Origin: an uncultured Opitutales bacterium
GTDB taxonomy: Bacteria; Verrucomicrobiota; Verrucomicrobiia; Opitutales; Intestinicryptomonadaceae
Direction of reading: 5' to 3'
Assembly (NCBI GenBank): GCA_900548275.1
Contig: URJY01000005.1
Span: forward strand, 10,610-74,609
DNA length: 64,000 bases
Shown: piece by piece, positions 17,123 to 25,371 of the stretch
Layout of the letters: every line of letters starts with the position of its first letter
How positions within the stretch are numbered: position 1 is the first letter of the stretch
Translations under genes and position numbers: made by a program
The notes under the pieces: generated by a model
Database searches by the model: none
What the model was told of the DNA's origin: nothing
The model's input: only the letters and a program-made list of their open reading frames with translations

Positions 17123-20100
17123 CTATTTTTTCGTAACAACCGATATTTTGCCGACGTTGCCGAATTCGACTTGGCAGTAGTCGATATTCCATTTCCGCGA
17201 TTTCCACGTTCCGTTTGCGAACGCCTTGAGCGAATCGAAGAATTTTTCACCCCGCGGCAGGTCTTGGATTGTGTAGAAGCGCGGCCAAATGTCCATCAGT
17301 TCGCCGAGCACGTGGTGCGGGCAGTCCATCAGGTTTCTCAGCGAAGCGTAGAGAACGACTTCGACTTTGCTTTCGGGTTTCGAGACGGAGTCGGTTATGT
17401 CAAGCTCGAACGGCGCGTGTTTGATTACGCCCGCGCGCTTGCCGTCAACGAGCACTTCCGCGACGGGGCAGTCGAGGTTGCCGAGCTTGAGCACAATGCG
17501 CTCGCCCGCGTTTTTGGGTGTCGCAACGTTCGCCGAATATGCGAGCCTGCCCGAATAGAACGGAAGCCCGTTTGCGGTTGCGTCGCCGAATTTGAGCGGC
17601 GCGGGGTTTGTGATTGCAAGCGCGTCCTTTTTAATCATCACAAGGTTGGGTATTTTCGCCTTGTAGTCGAGGTTGCGCTTGTTGACGGGGCGCGCGCCCG
17701 TATCGACCGAAACGACGGAGAAGTCGCCGACCAGATACACCGCTTCAAGCTCGGTGCCGTATCTGCGCCACTGTGGTTTGTATGTGGCAAGGTCGCCGTA
17801 CTTGAAATTGCGGTAGTGCATTTCGATTGTGTTTTTGCCCTCTTTGGCGAGCCCCGTGATGTCGATTGGCATCCAGCGGAAGTCGCGCCACGCGGGCAGC
17901 CCCGCATACTTCACCTCCGCGCCGTTCACCCTGATTTCGGCGCGTTCGGGATATTCAACAACAAGGCGAAGCTTGCGCTTGGGGTCGAAATTCTTTGCGG
18001 CGAATGAGTAGACAACCTTCACGTCGCCGTCGTACTTTATCGAGTTCAGATAGTTCATCGCCTCGAGCACGGGAACTTCGCCGTCGATGCGCTTTTTCCC
18101 GCCGTCGTACGAGAACGAAACGTAGTCGAGCGTCATCGAATTGTCGTCGAGACGCTGCGCGTTCCAACCCGAAACCTCGCGTTCGGCAACGGTCTTCGGC
18201 TGCGGCGTGATGTCGGCTTTGGGCGACTCCGCCGAAACGCGCACGTACATCGAGCCTGCCGTTTCGACGGAAATCGGCAGTTCGAGCGAGCCGTTTTTCT
18301 TTTCGGCGGCGATGTCGGAAATCGTTCCCGTTTCGACGTCGAGCAGCTGCGCGCGAGAAAACCCACCGCGGATTTTCGCAACGCCGTCGAGCCTTTCGGC
18401 GCGGCTGAGGTTGGTGAACATAATCAGGCGCGAACCGTCGTTGAGGTTGCGGACGTGCGTCCAGAGCTGCGATGCGTCGCCCGATTTCCTTTCGAGCTTT
18501 ACGAGGGCGGGCGAGAATTTTTCGATTTCCGCGCCCAAGTCTTCGGTCTTTACAAATTTCACGTCGGCGAAGAATGCGTCGAGCTCAGCCGACTTTTCGC
18601 CGTCTACATATTTAGGCGCGCTGCCCGTGCGCAAAATCAGACCGCCCGCCGCCCTGAATTTTTTGAGCTTGTCGAAAGTGGAGGGTCTGATTGTGTCGAT
18701 TTCGGGCACGACCACAACGCCGTACGTCATCTGACCGATACCGATTCTTTTGCCGTCTACAAAGCCGTTTTCCTCGAGCATTTGCTCGTCGCCCAAGTCG
18801 AAAGTCAGCTGTTGGGCGCAAATCTGTTCGAGCATCGGGCGGAACGATTCCGAGATTTGGGAAGTGCGCTCGCGAACCGCGCGCGGCAGCGAATGCGAAC
18901 CGCCAATCTTGGCTTCGAGAAACCAATTCATCGCAATGCTCTCCTGCGGATGGAGCACGAGGATGTCGGCGGCGTATTTGCCCTGCGCCATCGCATAGCA
19001 CGCGCGGGCGAGCGGAACGTCGATGTACGAATTGAGCCCCCACCACGACTGCTGATAGTTTATGTTCTGCGGGAAGTCGCGCTTGCGGCAGCCCGTCATC
19101 GAGAAGAGACTAAGGTGCGGCACAATCAGGTTCACGCCCAAAATCATCTGTTGGTTCGCAATCCATTCGCGGTCTTCGAACGACAAAGACCCGCCCGTGC
19201 AGCCGTACATTTCGGAAAGCATACGCATTTTGCCCGTCTGGTTGCAGACGCTCTGGCACTGCTTGCCCGTCTGTGCGCCGAAGACTCTGCGGCTGAGATG
19301 GTCGATTCCGGGGATGCCCATTTGACGGTAGTACGGCATTACCCTGCCGCTCCATCTGTGCTGGTTTGTGGATGTGTCCTCCGCCATACAGTGCCCCGTC
19401 AGAGCCGCTCCGCGCGCGGAAAGGTACTCGTCGAGCTGCCCCATAAAATTCTTTTCGAAGAGCGAATTTATCGTGCGGAAATATTGCAGGCGGAATTTTT
19501 TCGCGCCGTCGCATTCGCTGAAAAGCTTGAAAAGGTGCGGAACGGGATCGTACCCGTACGCCTTCTTGAAAGCCTCCGCAAAGTCCGCCGAATACGGAAC
19601 GGTATGCGCCCAGAAGGGGAATTCTTTCTGGCTTGTGATTGAAGGCTCGTCGGTAAATTCGGCGACGATTGTCGAGCCGTAAACGTCCTTGTAGCGGTTA
19701 TAGTACGACTCGTACGCAAGCCGCCTGAATTCGCCCATCGCCGACTTCGACATCGTATCGACATACGACGTGCCGTTGAACCACGAGTTGCCCTGCTTTG
19801 CGCGGTATACGTAAATCTGGATGTTCTTCTGCGGCTCGCCGAGCGGCTTTGCCTCGGGCGGAACGGGCGTGCCCACGGGGCAGGCGAAAAGCGACTTCAT
19901 CGCATAGTTGATATCCGTCTGCAGAACTGTGCCGCCGCTGTATCCGCTCGGCCACTTGTCTTCGTCGTAGAGCCAGACATACATCCCGAGCTTGCGGCTT
20001 TCGTCGACGCACGCGTCGACCGCCTTGAACCAGTCTTCGCCGAGATATTCGGTCAGCAAGCCCGTGCGGCTGTGAACCATCGAACCGCCCCACCCCGCCT

Positions 20101-20356
20101 GTTTCATAAGGCGCAGTTGGCTGCGTACCTGCTCGGGCTCCATTTTCTCGTTCCAGCTCCAGAACGGCACGATTCTGTAGGAAGCGGGCGGATTTTTGAA
20201 GTCGTCCGCCGAGAATTGCGAATTTTTGTCGTACTGCAAATCCACCGCGCATTTTTTCTCGGGCGCGGGTTGCGTATTTTTTCCTCCGCCCGTACACGCG
20301 CCCAATGCGAACGCGGCGAATGCGAAGATATAACAGGATAGTTTGTCGACTTTCAT
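17123..20356 (-). CDS. GH106-like glycoside hydrolase lipoprotein
   Basis: Predicted secreted, lipid-anchored glycosidase of 1077 aa. Signal peptide at residues 1-19 with lipobox LGAC. The catalytic-type N-terminal half has the family hallmark FWSWNEKMEPEQVRSQL, followed by GWGGSMVHSRTGL and YDEDKWPSGYSGG, as seen in GH106/alpha-L-rhamnosidase-like proteins. The C-terminal part (about 900-1000) looks like a GH2-type sugar-binding beta-sandwich. The exact substrate cannot be read from sequence; rhamnosides or uronic-acid polysaccharides are plausible. The frame extends to 20653, but the ATG at 20356 gives the clear signal peptide. Confidence 0.8.
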   Translation of the reverse strand: MKVDKLSCYIFAFAAFALGACTGGGKNTQPAPEKKCAVDLQYDKNSQFSADDFKNPPASYRIVPFWSWNEKMEPEQVRSQLRLMKQAGWGGSMVHSRTGLLTEYLGEDWFKAVDACVDESRKLGMYVWLYDEDKWPSGYSGGTVLQTDINYAMKSLFACPVGTPVPPEAKPLGEPQKNIQIYVYRAKQGNSWFNGTSYVDTMSKSAMGEFRRLAYESYYNRYKDVYGSTIVAEFTDEPSITSQKEFPFWAHTVPYSADFAEAFKKAYGYDPVPHLFKLFSECDGAKKFRLQYFRTINSLFEKNFMGQLDEYLSARGAALTGHCMAEDTSTNQHRWSGRVMPYYRQMGIPGIDHLSRRVFGAQTGKQCQSVCNQTGKMRMLSEMYGCTGGSLSFEDREWIANQQMILGVNLIVPHLSLFSMTGCRKRDFPQNINYQQSWWGLNSYIDVPLARACYAMAQGKYAADILVLHPQESIAMNWFLEAKIGGSHSLPRAVRERTSQISESFRPMLEQICAQQLTFDLGDEQMLEENGFVDGKRIGIGQMTYGVVVVPEIDTIRPSTFDKLKKFRAAGGLILRTGSAPKYVDGEKSAELDAFFADVKFVKTEDLGAEIEKFSPALVKLERKSGDASQLWTHVRNLNDGSRLIMFTNLSRAERLDGVAKIRGGFSRAQLLDVETGTISDIAAEKKNGSLELPISVETAGSMYVRVSAESPKADITPQPKTVAEREVSGWNAQRLDDNSMTLDYVSFSYDGGKKRIDGEVPVLEAMNYLNSIKYDGDVKVVYSFAAKNFDPKRKLRLVVEYPERAEIRVNGAEVKYAGLPAWRDFRWMPIDITGLAKEGKNTIEMHYRNFKYGDLATYKPQWRRYGTELEAVYLVGDFSVVSVDTGARPVNKRNLDYKAKIPNLVMIKKDALAITNPAPLKFGDATANGLPFYSGRLAYSANVATPKNAGERIVLKLGNLDCPVAEVLVDGKRAGVIKHAPFELDITDSVSKPESKVEVVLYASLRNLMDCPHHVLGELMDIWPRFYTIQDLPRGEKFFDSLKAFANGTWKSRKWNIDYCQVEFGNVGKISVVTKK

Positions 20357-20446
20357 AAATGTAATAAATTGCTTGCGGATTTCTGGGGTATCAGAAAGCG
20401 GCAGGCGTTTCAATATTTTTTCCAAGATATTCCCAAAATATCTACA

Positions 20447-20488
20447 AAAAAAACGGGGTATCGGTCGAAACCGACCGACATCCCGTTT
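20447..20488 (-). terminator. Intrinsic terminator after fabD
   Basis: On the minus strand, AAACGGGATGTCGGTCG pairs with CGACCGATACCCCGTTT across a short loop, then a run of T (plus-strand A at 20446-20453). It separates fabD from the downstream lipoprotein gene. Confidence 0.8.
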
Positions 20489-20505
20489 TAGCGGATTTGC
20501 CTTTG

Positions 20506-21411
20506 TTATTGGAAGTCGCGCAATTCGGCGAACGAGCGAATCGGGTAGTCTTTGTTTATGCGCTTCATCATACCCGCGAGAACTCCCCCCGGGCCGCATT
20601 CGAAGAACTGGTCTATGCCCAATTTTGCCGCGTTGTTTACGCAGTCGGCCCAACGCACCGTGCTTGTTACCTGTTTAATCAGGTTCGCCTTGATGTCGGC
20701 GGGTTCGCTTACGCGCCCGCCCGAAACGTTCGTAAATACGGGGATGTTCGGCGTGTTGAAATCGAACGTGTCGAGATAGTTTGCAAACGCGTCGCGGGCT
20801 GGCTTCATAAGCCTGCTGTGGTATGCGCCCGCAACCTTGAGCGGAACAACCATTTTGAAGTCTTTGTTCGCCTTTGCCGCCTCTACCGCGCGTTCGATGT
20901 TTTCCGCCGCACCCGAAATGACAATCTGACCGGGGCAGTTGAGGTTCGACATATCGACGTCGTACTTGGCGCAATATTCCGCAGCCTTTTCCTCCGTTCC
21001 GCCGATTAGGCTCGCCATCGCGCCCTTTGTCGCGTCGCAAGCCTCCTGCATGAGCCTGCCGCGTTCGGCGACGATTTTCAGACCGTCTTCGAACGTGTAC
21101 GTCCCCGCGATTGCGTGCGCCGTCAGTTCGCCGAGCGAAAGCCCGAGCGCGGCGGTGATGTCGCCAATCATTCCGCGTTCGCGCAGCACCTGTACGACCG
21201 CGATTCCGTGCACGTAGAGTGCGGGCTGGCAGACGCTCGTTTTTGTAAGGTCAGCCATCGGACCTTCGAAACAGTACTGCGAAAGCTTGAATCCCAAAGT
21301 GTCGTCGGCACACTGGAAAAGCTCCTTCACCGAAGTGTAGTTGTCGTAGAGCGATTTCGCCATTCCGACGCTCTGCGCGCCCTGACCCGAGAACAATAAT
21401 GCCGTTTTCAT
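20506..21411 (-). CDS. fabD: Malonyl-CoA:ACP transacylase
   Basis: Loads malonyl groups onto acyl carrier protein for fatty-acid synthesis. 301 aa, normal length. GQGAQ motif at 9-13; nucleophile Ser92 lies in GLSLGE, where most bacterial FabD have GHSxGE. The His-to-Leu change resembles plant and cyanobacterial enzymes. The second catalytic His is in GAYHSRLM. ATG 21411 (MKTALLFSGQ) chosen over an in-frame start at 21492 with an unrelated leader. It lies 4 nt after the lipid-transport lipoprotein gene. Confidence 0.94.
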   Translation of the reverse strand: MKTALLFSGQGAQSVGMAKSLYDNYTSVKELFQCADDTLGFKLSQYCFEGPMADLTKTSVCQPALYVHGIAVVQVLRERGMIGDITAALGLSLGELTAHAIAGTYTFEDGLKIVAERGRLMQEACDATKGAMASLIGGTEEKAAEYCAKYDVDMSNLNCPGQIVISGAAENIERAVEAAKANKDFKMVVPLKVAGAYHSRLMKPARDAFANYLDTFDFNTPNIPVFTNVSGGRVSEPADIKANLIKQVTSTVRWADCVNNAAKLGIDQFFECGPGGVLAGMMKRINKDYPIRSFAELRDFQ

Positions 21412-21415
21412 ATTA

Positions 21416-22015
21416 CTATTTTGTCGATGTTGTGTTTGTTGAAATTGTGCGCGCGATGTCCGAAGAAAGCGCGGCGAGCGCGGCGTCGACATCCTTTACG
21501 AAGTCGGCGTACGATGTGCCGCAGGGCTTGTCCAGAACGAAATCGCCCGAGAGCGATTTGCCCGCGTCAGCTGAATCGAGCTGCCACTTGCCCTTGAACA
21601 GGAAGTTGCCGCCGAATGTGGCGATGCAGTCGTATACGTAGATTTTCAGGTTCGGCGCGCCGCGCGAAACTGCGGGGTAGCTGAACGCGTCGATACCGTT
21701 GCGCGAAAGGTTTTCGAGCAATGTGCGCTCGAAGCCGCCCTGCGGGGCTTCCGCCCACCTGTCGAACTCGGAAATTTCGACTGTTCCGTTCGGCGCGAGC
21801 ATTACGATATTGTTGCGCGCCATATATTGCGGGATGGTTATGGGCATCATATTTACGGAAATGCGCTTTTGGACTGCCGATTTTTCCGCCGTCGGGCGCA
21901 TCATATAGAATACCGTCTGGTCCTCCTTCGGCTCGAGCATTCCGCCGAGGCAGGAAGTCAAACCGAATGCCGACACCGCCAGCATTGCCGCCGTTATGAA
22001 ATTTTTTGCGTTCAT
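21416..22015 (-). CDS. ABC-type lipid transport auxiliary lipoprotein (PqiC-like)
   Basis: 199-aa predicted lipoprotein: signal helix 5-18 then lipobox LTSC. The following ABC_trans_aux-like domain has the typical stretch ITIPQYMARNNIVM and ISEFDRWAEAP. In PqiABC/LetAB-like systems such proteins interact with the MCE component at the outer membrane. It follows mlaD by one base and precedes fabD by 4 nt. Confidence 0.8.
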   Translation of the reverse strand: MNAKNFITAAMLAVSAFGLTSCLGGMLEPKEDQTVFYMMRPTAEKSAVQKRISVNMMPITIPQYMARNNIVMLAPNGTVEISEFDRWAEAPQGGFERTLLENLSRNGIDAFSYPAVSRGAPNLKIYVYDCIATFGGNFLFKGKWQLDSADAGKSLSGDFVLDKPCGTSYADFVKDVDAALAALSSDIARTISTNTTSTK

Positions 22016-22016
22016 A

Positions 22017-23030
22017 TTATTTGCCTTTTTCCTTCTTGAGTTTGCCCGTTATGAGCGCGCTCGGGTTGCGTTCGAGGTAGTCCGTGAGGTTCGAAATCGA
22101 GTTGAGACTGTCGTTGATTCCGCGAATCATAACCGCCAATTCGTAGCGCAGCGGCGACTGCGGCGCAATGATTGTGTCCACGTTTTTCAGAACGCTGTCG
22201 ATGTTCGAGAAGGTCTGTTGACCCGCCGCCGACAGCGACTTCAGTTCGGTCTGCGCCGAAACCGCGAACGCGTCGGCGTTGCCCAAGAGAGTGTTGAGCT
22301 TGTGCGGAAGTGCCTTTGTCTCGGGCGACGATACAATCTGGTCGGCGTGCTCGACAAGACCCGTGGACTTCGATAGAAGATTGTCGAGCGAGCGTGGGGC
22401 GTTGCGCAGGTGCGGGTCTCCCGTCAGCGCGGCGATGTTGGCAACCGCGGCGTTTGCGTTTTCGCCCATCGACTTGAAGTCTATCTCGGAAATCTGGCGG
22501 ATTGTCTTTTCCATCGCCTTTGCAAGCTCGGCAAGCCCCGACTTTTTGCTCGGAATTTCGATGTGGTCGTGCGGCCCCCTGTACTTGAGGGTGTAGTGGT
22601 CGTCGCGTTCGCCGAGGTAGTCCAACTCGATGTAGAGCATACCCGTTACAATGCTCTGGTAGTTGAGCTTTGCGCGGAGGCCGTCGGCGATTTGCTCGCG
22701 CAGCCACTCGTCGAAATCGACCACCTTTGTGTCCGACTTGCGGCGGAGCATTCCGATGTCTATCGAATAGACGACGGCAACCGAGCCCTCGCGGATTTTG
22801 CCCGAGTGCTTGCCTATCATTATCTTCTCCACCTTGCCGATGGGAACGCCCTTGTACTTGAGCGGCGCGCCAACGTCCAAGCCGTTCACACTCTCGGAAA
22901 AGAACGATACGAACATTTCCGTTTTCGCGAAGAATTTCGCCGCGCCGAAAATCATCACCGCAGCCACGGCTATCACCGCCGCGGCCAACACGAACATACC
23001 GATTGCCACGGGATTTACATTGTTTTTCAT
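22017..23030 (-). CDS. mlaD: MlaD-family MCE substrate-binding protein
   Basis: 337 aa. One N-terminal transmembrane helix (about 8-31), a periplasmic MCE domain (about 38-120, containing GLDVGAPLKYKGVPIGKVE) and a long helical C-terminal region. It would carry phospholipids between membranes with MlaE and MlaF. Its ATG overlaps the mlaF stop (ATGA), showing translational coupling. Confidence 0.9.
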   Translation of the reverse strand: MKNNVNPVAIGMFVLAAAVIAVAAVMIFGAAKFFAKTEMFVSFFSESVNGLDVGAPLKYKGVPIGKVEKIMIGKHSGKIREGSVAVVYSIDIGMLRRKSDTKVVDFDEWLREQIADGLRAKLNYQSIVTGMLYIELDYLGERDDHYTLKYRGPHDHIEIPSKKSGLAELAKAMEKTIRQISEIDFKSMGENANAAVANIAALTGDPHLRNAPRSLDNLLSKSTGLVEHADQIVSSPETKALPHKLNTLLGNADAFAVSAQTELKSLSAAGQQTFSNIDSVLKNVDTIIAPQSPLRYELAVMIRGINDSLNSISNLTDYLERNPSALITGKLKKEKGK

Positions 23031-23839
23031 AATACAGTCTCCTTGCCGTCGCGCGGGTCTATGCCCCTATTGAGGAATACACGCACGTCTTTGTTGTCGG
23101 AATTTAAAAGGTCTTTGGGCGAACCTATTGCCGCCTGCGTCTTCGTTGCGGTATCGAGGAAAATCGCGCGGTCGGCGATGCCGAATATGCTGGCAAGCTC
23201 GTGCGAGACCACGACTATCGTCGCCCCGAGGGAATCCCTCATCTGCAAAATAAGCTCGTCGAGCCTGTGCGACGAAACGGGGTCGAGCCCCGCCGAAGGT
23301 TCGTCGAAGAACAGCACGAGCGGGTCGAGCGCAATCGCCCTTGCAAGTCCCGCGCGCTTGCACATGCCGCCGCTTATTTCCGACGGATAGAACGAGCCGA
23401 ATCCGTTCAGCCCCACGAGCGACAGCTTCAAATCTACGATGTCAGCCGCCTCGCGCTCCGACACGTTCGAGAACTCGCGCAACGGCAGCGACACGTTTTC
23501 GGCGAGCGTCATGGACGACCACAACGCCCCGCCCTGATACAATACGCCGAACTGCCGAAGCATTTCTATTTTCTCCTTTTCGGGGGCGTCGGAAAAGTTT
23601 TTGCCCCTGAAGAAAATAGTGCCCTTTGCGGGTTTTATCAGCCCTATCATATGGCGCAGAAGCGTGCTTTTGCCGCAGCCGCTACCGCCCATAATGAAGA
23701 ATATTTCGCCGCGTTTGACGGTAAAATTGAGGTCGCGCATAACGACATAATCGCCGTACGCCATCGTGAGATTTTCTATTCTGAAAATCTCCTCGGGCGA
23801 AACCTCCGCATCGGCGGGCTGTTTTTGCGTGTTGCTCAT
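23027..23839 (-). CDS. mlaF: MlaF-type lipid transport ABC ATPase
   Basis: 270 aa. Walker A GGSGCGKST near residue 47, signature SGGMCKRAGLARAI (the Mla-specific variant SGGM-KR), Walker B LVLFFDEPSAGLDP and a switch His in VVSHEL. The ATG at 23839 overlaps the mlaE stop (ATGA). The same frame is open further upstream inside mlaE but encodes no recognisable sequence there. Confidence 0.93.
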   Translation of the reverse strand: MSNTQKQPADAEVSPEEIFRIENLTMAYGDYVVMRDLNFTVKRGEIFFIMGGSGCGKSTLLRHMIGLIKPAKGTIFFRGKNFSDAPEKEKIEMLRQFGVLYQGGALWSSMTLAENVSLPLREFSNVSEREAADIVDLKLSLVGLNGFGSFYPSEISGGMCKRAGLARAIALDPLVLFFDEPSAGLDPVSSHRLDELILQMRDSLGATIVVVSHELASIFGIADRAIFLDTATKTQAAIGSPKDLLNSDNKDVRVFLNRGIDPRDGKETVL

Positions 23840-24999
23840 ATGTCGAAAATCGTGAAAATTACGGCGAAAACCGCGTCGGCGACTATAATCCAAGTTATGC
23901 TCTGAACCACGCTCGAAGTCGTCGCCATCCCGACCCCCGCGGAACTGTTTTCGCAGCGCAGCCCCATATTGCAACCGATTCCCGCGACAATCACGCCGAA
24001 AATCAGACTCTTGCCTACGCCCGTCGAAATCTGCACTATGTTCAGCGCGGTCAGCGTCCTGTTGACATACTGGTCGTAGCTGATGTCGAACATACCCGAG
24101 CCTATCACGAAGCCGCCGAGCATACCGATTACGTCGGCGAAAATCGTAAGCAGCGGGAACATCAAAACGAGCGCGAGTATGCGCGGAAAAACCAGAAATT
24201 CTATCGGCGAAATCCCGAAGGTTCTGAACGCGGAAATCTCCTCGTTGACTTTCATCGAACCGAGCTCGGCGGCAAACGCCGCCCCCGTCCTGCCGCTCAT
24301 GACGATTCCGACCATTATCGCGCCCATCTCGCGGCACATCGCAATGCCCACCAAGTCGGCGACGAATATTTCCGAACCGTACTTTGCAAGCTGTATCGCG
24401 CCGACAAACGCCAGAATCAGACCCACCAAAAAGCTTATTAGCGCGACAATCGGCAACGCCTCGGGGCCCGATGCCTGAATCACGGCGAGCAAATCGCAAC
24501 CCCTGAAGCGCGCCTTTCCGAAAAGCGCCTTGACCGCCGCAATCGAGACCTCGCCGACAAAGCCGCAGCGTTCGGTGAACGAGTCCACCGCCTTTATCGC
24601 CCGAGTGCCGAGCTTGTTTATGATGTTGAAGCCGTCCGAAACCTTTTTGGCGGCGTCCGCCTCGGGCACTGCAACGGCAAGACGCAGCAGATTGCGCAGC
24701 CCCTCGGGAAGCGAGTCGAAATCGAAATCAATCCCGAACTGCGAGCAGCTTTCGTAGCACTTGAAAAGCAGCGAGACAAGAGCCGAATCGAAAACCTTCA
24801 GCTCCGACGTATCGAACGAAAGCGAATCCATCTCGGACGATATTCCGCGCAAAACTTCGTCGGTCGGCGTGCGTCTGCGCGAGACGAGCCAAACGCCCGA
24901 CAGGTGCAAAACCGCCCTGTCGCCGTCCGCCGAAAAAAACGCCTTTGCGTCGACGCGGTCTTTTGCGACATCGGGCTTCACTGTTTTTAAACCGAACAT
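23836..24999 (-). CDS. mlaE: MlaE-type permease with N-terminal STAS domain
   Basis: 387 aa. Residues 1-120 form a STAS-like domain (LSGVWLV, then FDTSELKVFDSALVSLL) fused to the integral membrane permease (about 150-387) with the conserved MGAIMVGIVMSGRTGAAFAA segment. In E. coli the STAS function is the separate MlaB protein, so this fusion replaces mlaB. First gene of the operon mlaE-mlaF-mlaD-lipoprotein-fabD. Confidence 0.92.
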   Translation of the reverse strand: MFGLKTVKPDVAKDRVDAKAFFSADGDRAVLHLSGVWLVSRRRTPTDEVLRGISSEMDSLSFDTSELKVFDSALVSLLFKCYESCSQFGIDFDFDSLPEGLRNLLRLAVAVPEADAAKKVSDGFNIINKLGTRAIKAVDSFTERCGFVGEVSIAAVKALFGKARFRGCDLLAVIQASGPEALPIVALISFLVGLILAFVGAIQLAKYGSEIFVADLVGIAMCREMGAIMVGIVMSGRTGAAFAAELGSMKVNEEISAFRTFGISPIEFLVFPRILALVLMFPLLTIFADVIGMLGGFVIGSGMFDISYDQYVNRTLTALNIVQISTGVGKSLIFGVIVAGIGCNMGLRCENSSAGVGMATTSSVVQSITWIIVADAVFAVIFTIFDI

Positions 25000-25084
25000 T
25001 ATATAAAAGTAATTTGGACATTATCTCCGAAACAATGCAAATGAAAAGCTTTTTCTTGCACTGCGGGCACGCGGGGTCTTCAAA

Positions 25085-25128
25085 AACGAAAAAACCCGCG
25101 CGGCTGCAAACGCCCAAGCGCGGGTTTT
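25085..25128 (-). terminator. Terminator after tRNA-Leu
   Basis: On the minus strand, an 11-bp stem (25118-25128 with 25091-25101: AAAACCCGCGC / GCGCGGGTTTT) ends in a T-rich tract. Confidence 0.85.
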
Positions 25129-25135
25129 CAAACGG

Positions 25136-25219
25136 TACCTGGAGAGGGGGTCGAACCCTCACGATATTGCTATCGGTGGATTTTGAGTCCACTGCGTCTG
25201 CCGATTCCGCCATCCAGGC
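25136..25219 (-). tRNA. tRNA-Leu (anticodon CAA)
   Basis: 84 nt. Acceptor stem GCCTGGA/TCCAGGT (first pair G-U), D arm, anticodon stem GTGGA/TCCAC with loop CTCAAAA giving anticodon CAA, a long class-II variable arm (CGATAGCAATATCG) and a T arm containing GTTCGA. The final CCA is not fully encoded. The terminator lies immediately downstream. Confidence 0.95.
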
Positions 25220-25371
25220 TTAATTCGAACCGAACGCCGTCGGCGGTCGGTAAATTATCCGTACAAGAATCCAGAAAACCGCCCGCAAGTCAAGAGCATT
25301 TTTCGTCCGCCGCAAAAATCGACGCTGAAATCTACAATATCAAAATAATTCGGCACTTTGGAGAAAAACGG

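Noticed and set aside
18455..19642. Plus-strand frame inside the glycoside hydrolase gene
   Set aside because: Shadow frame; the translation is Arg/Ala-rich and unlike any family.
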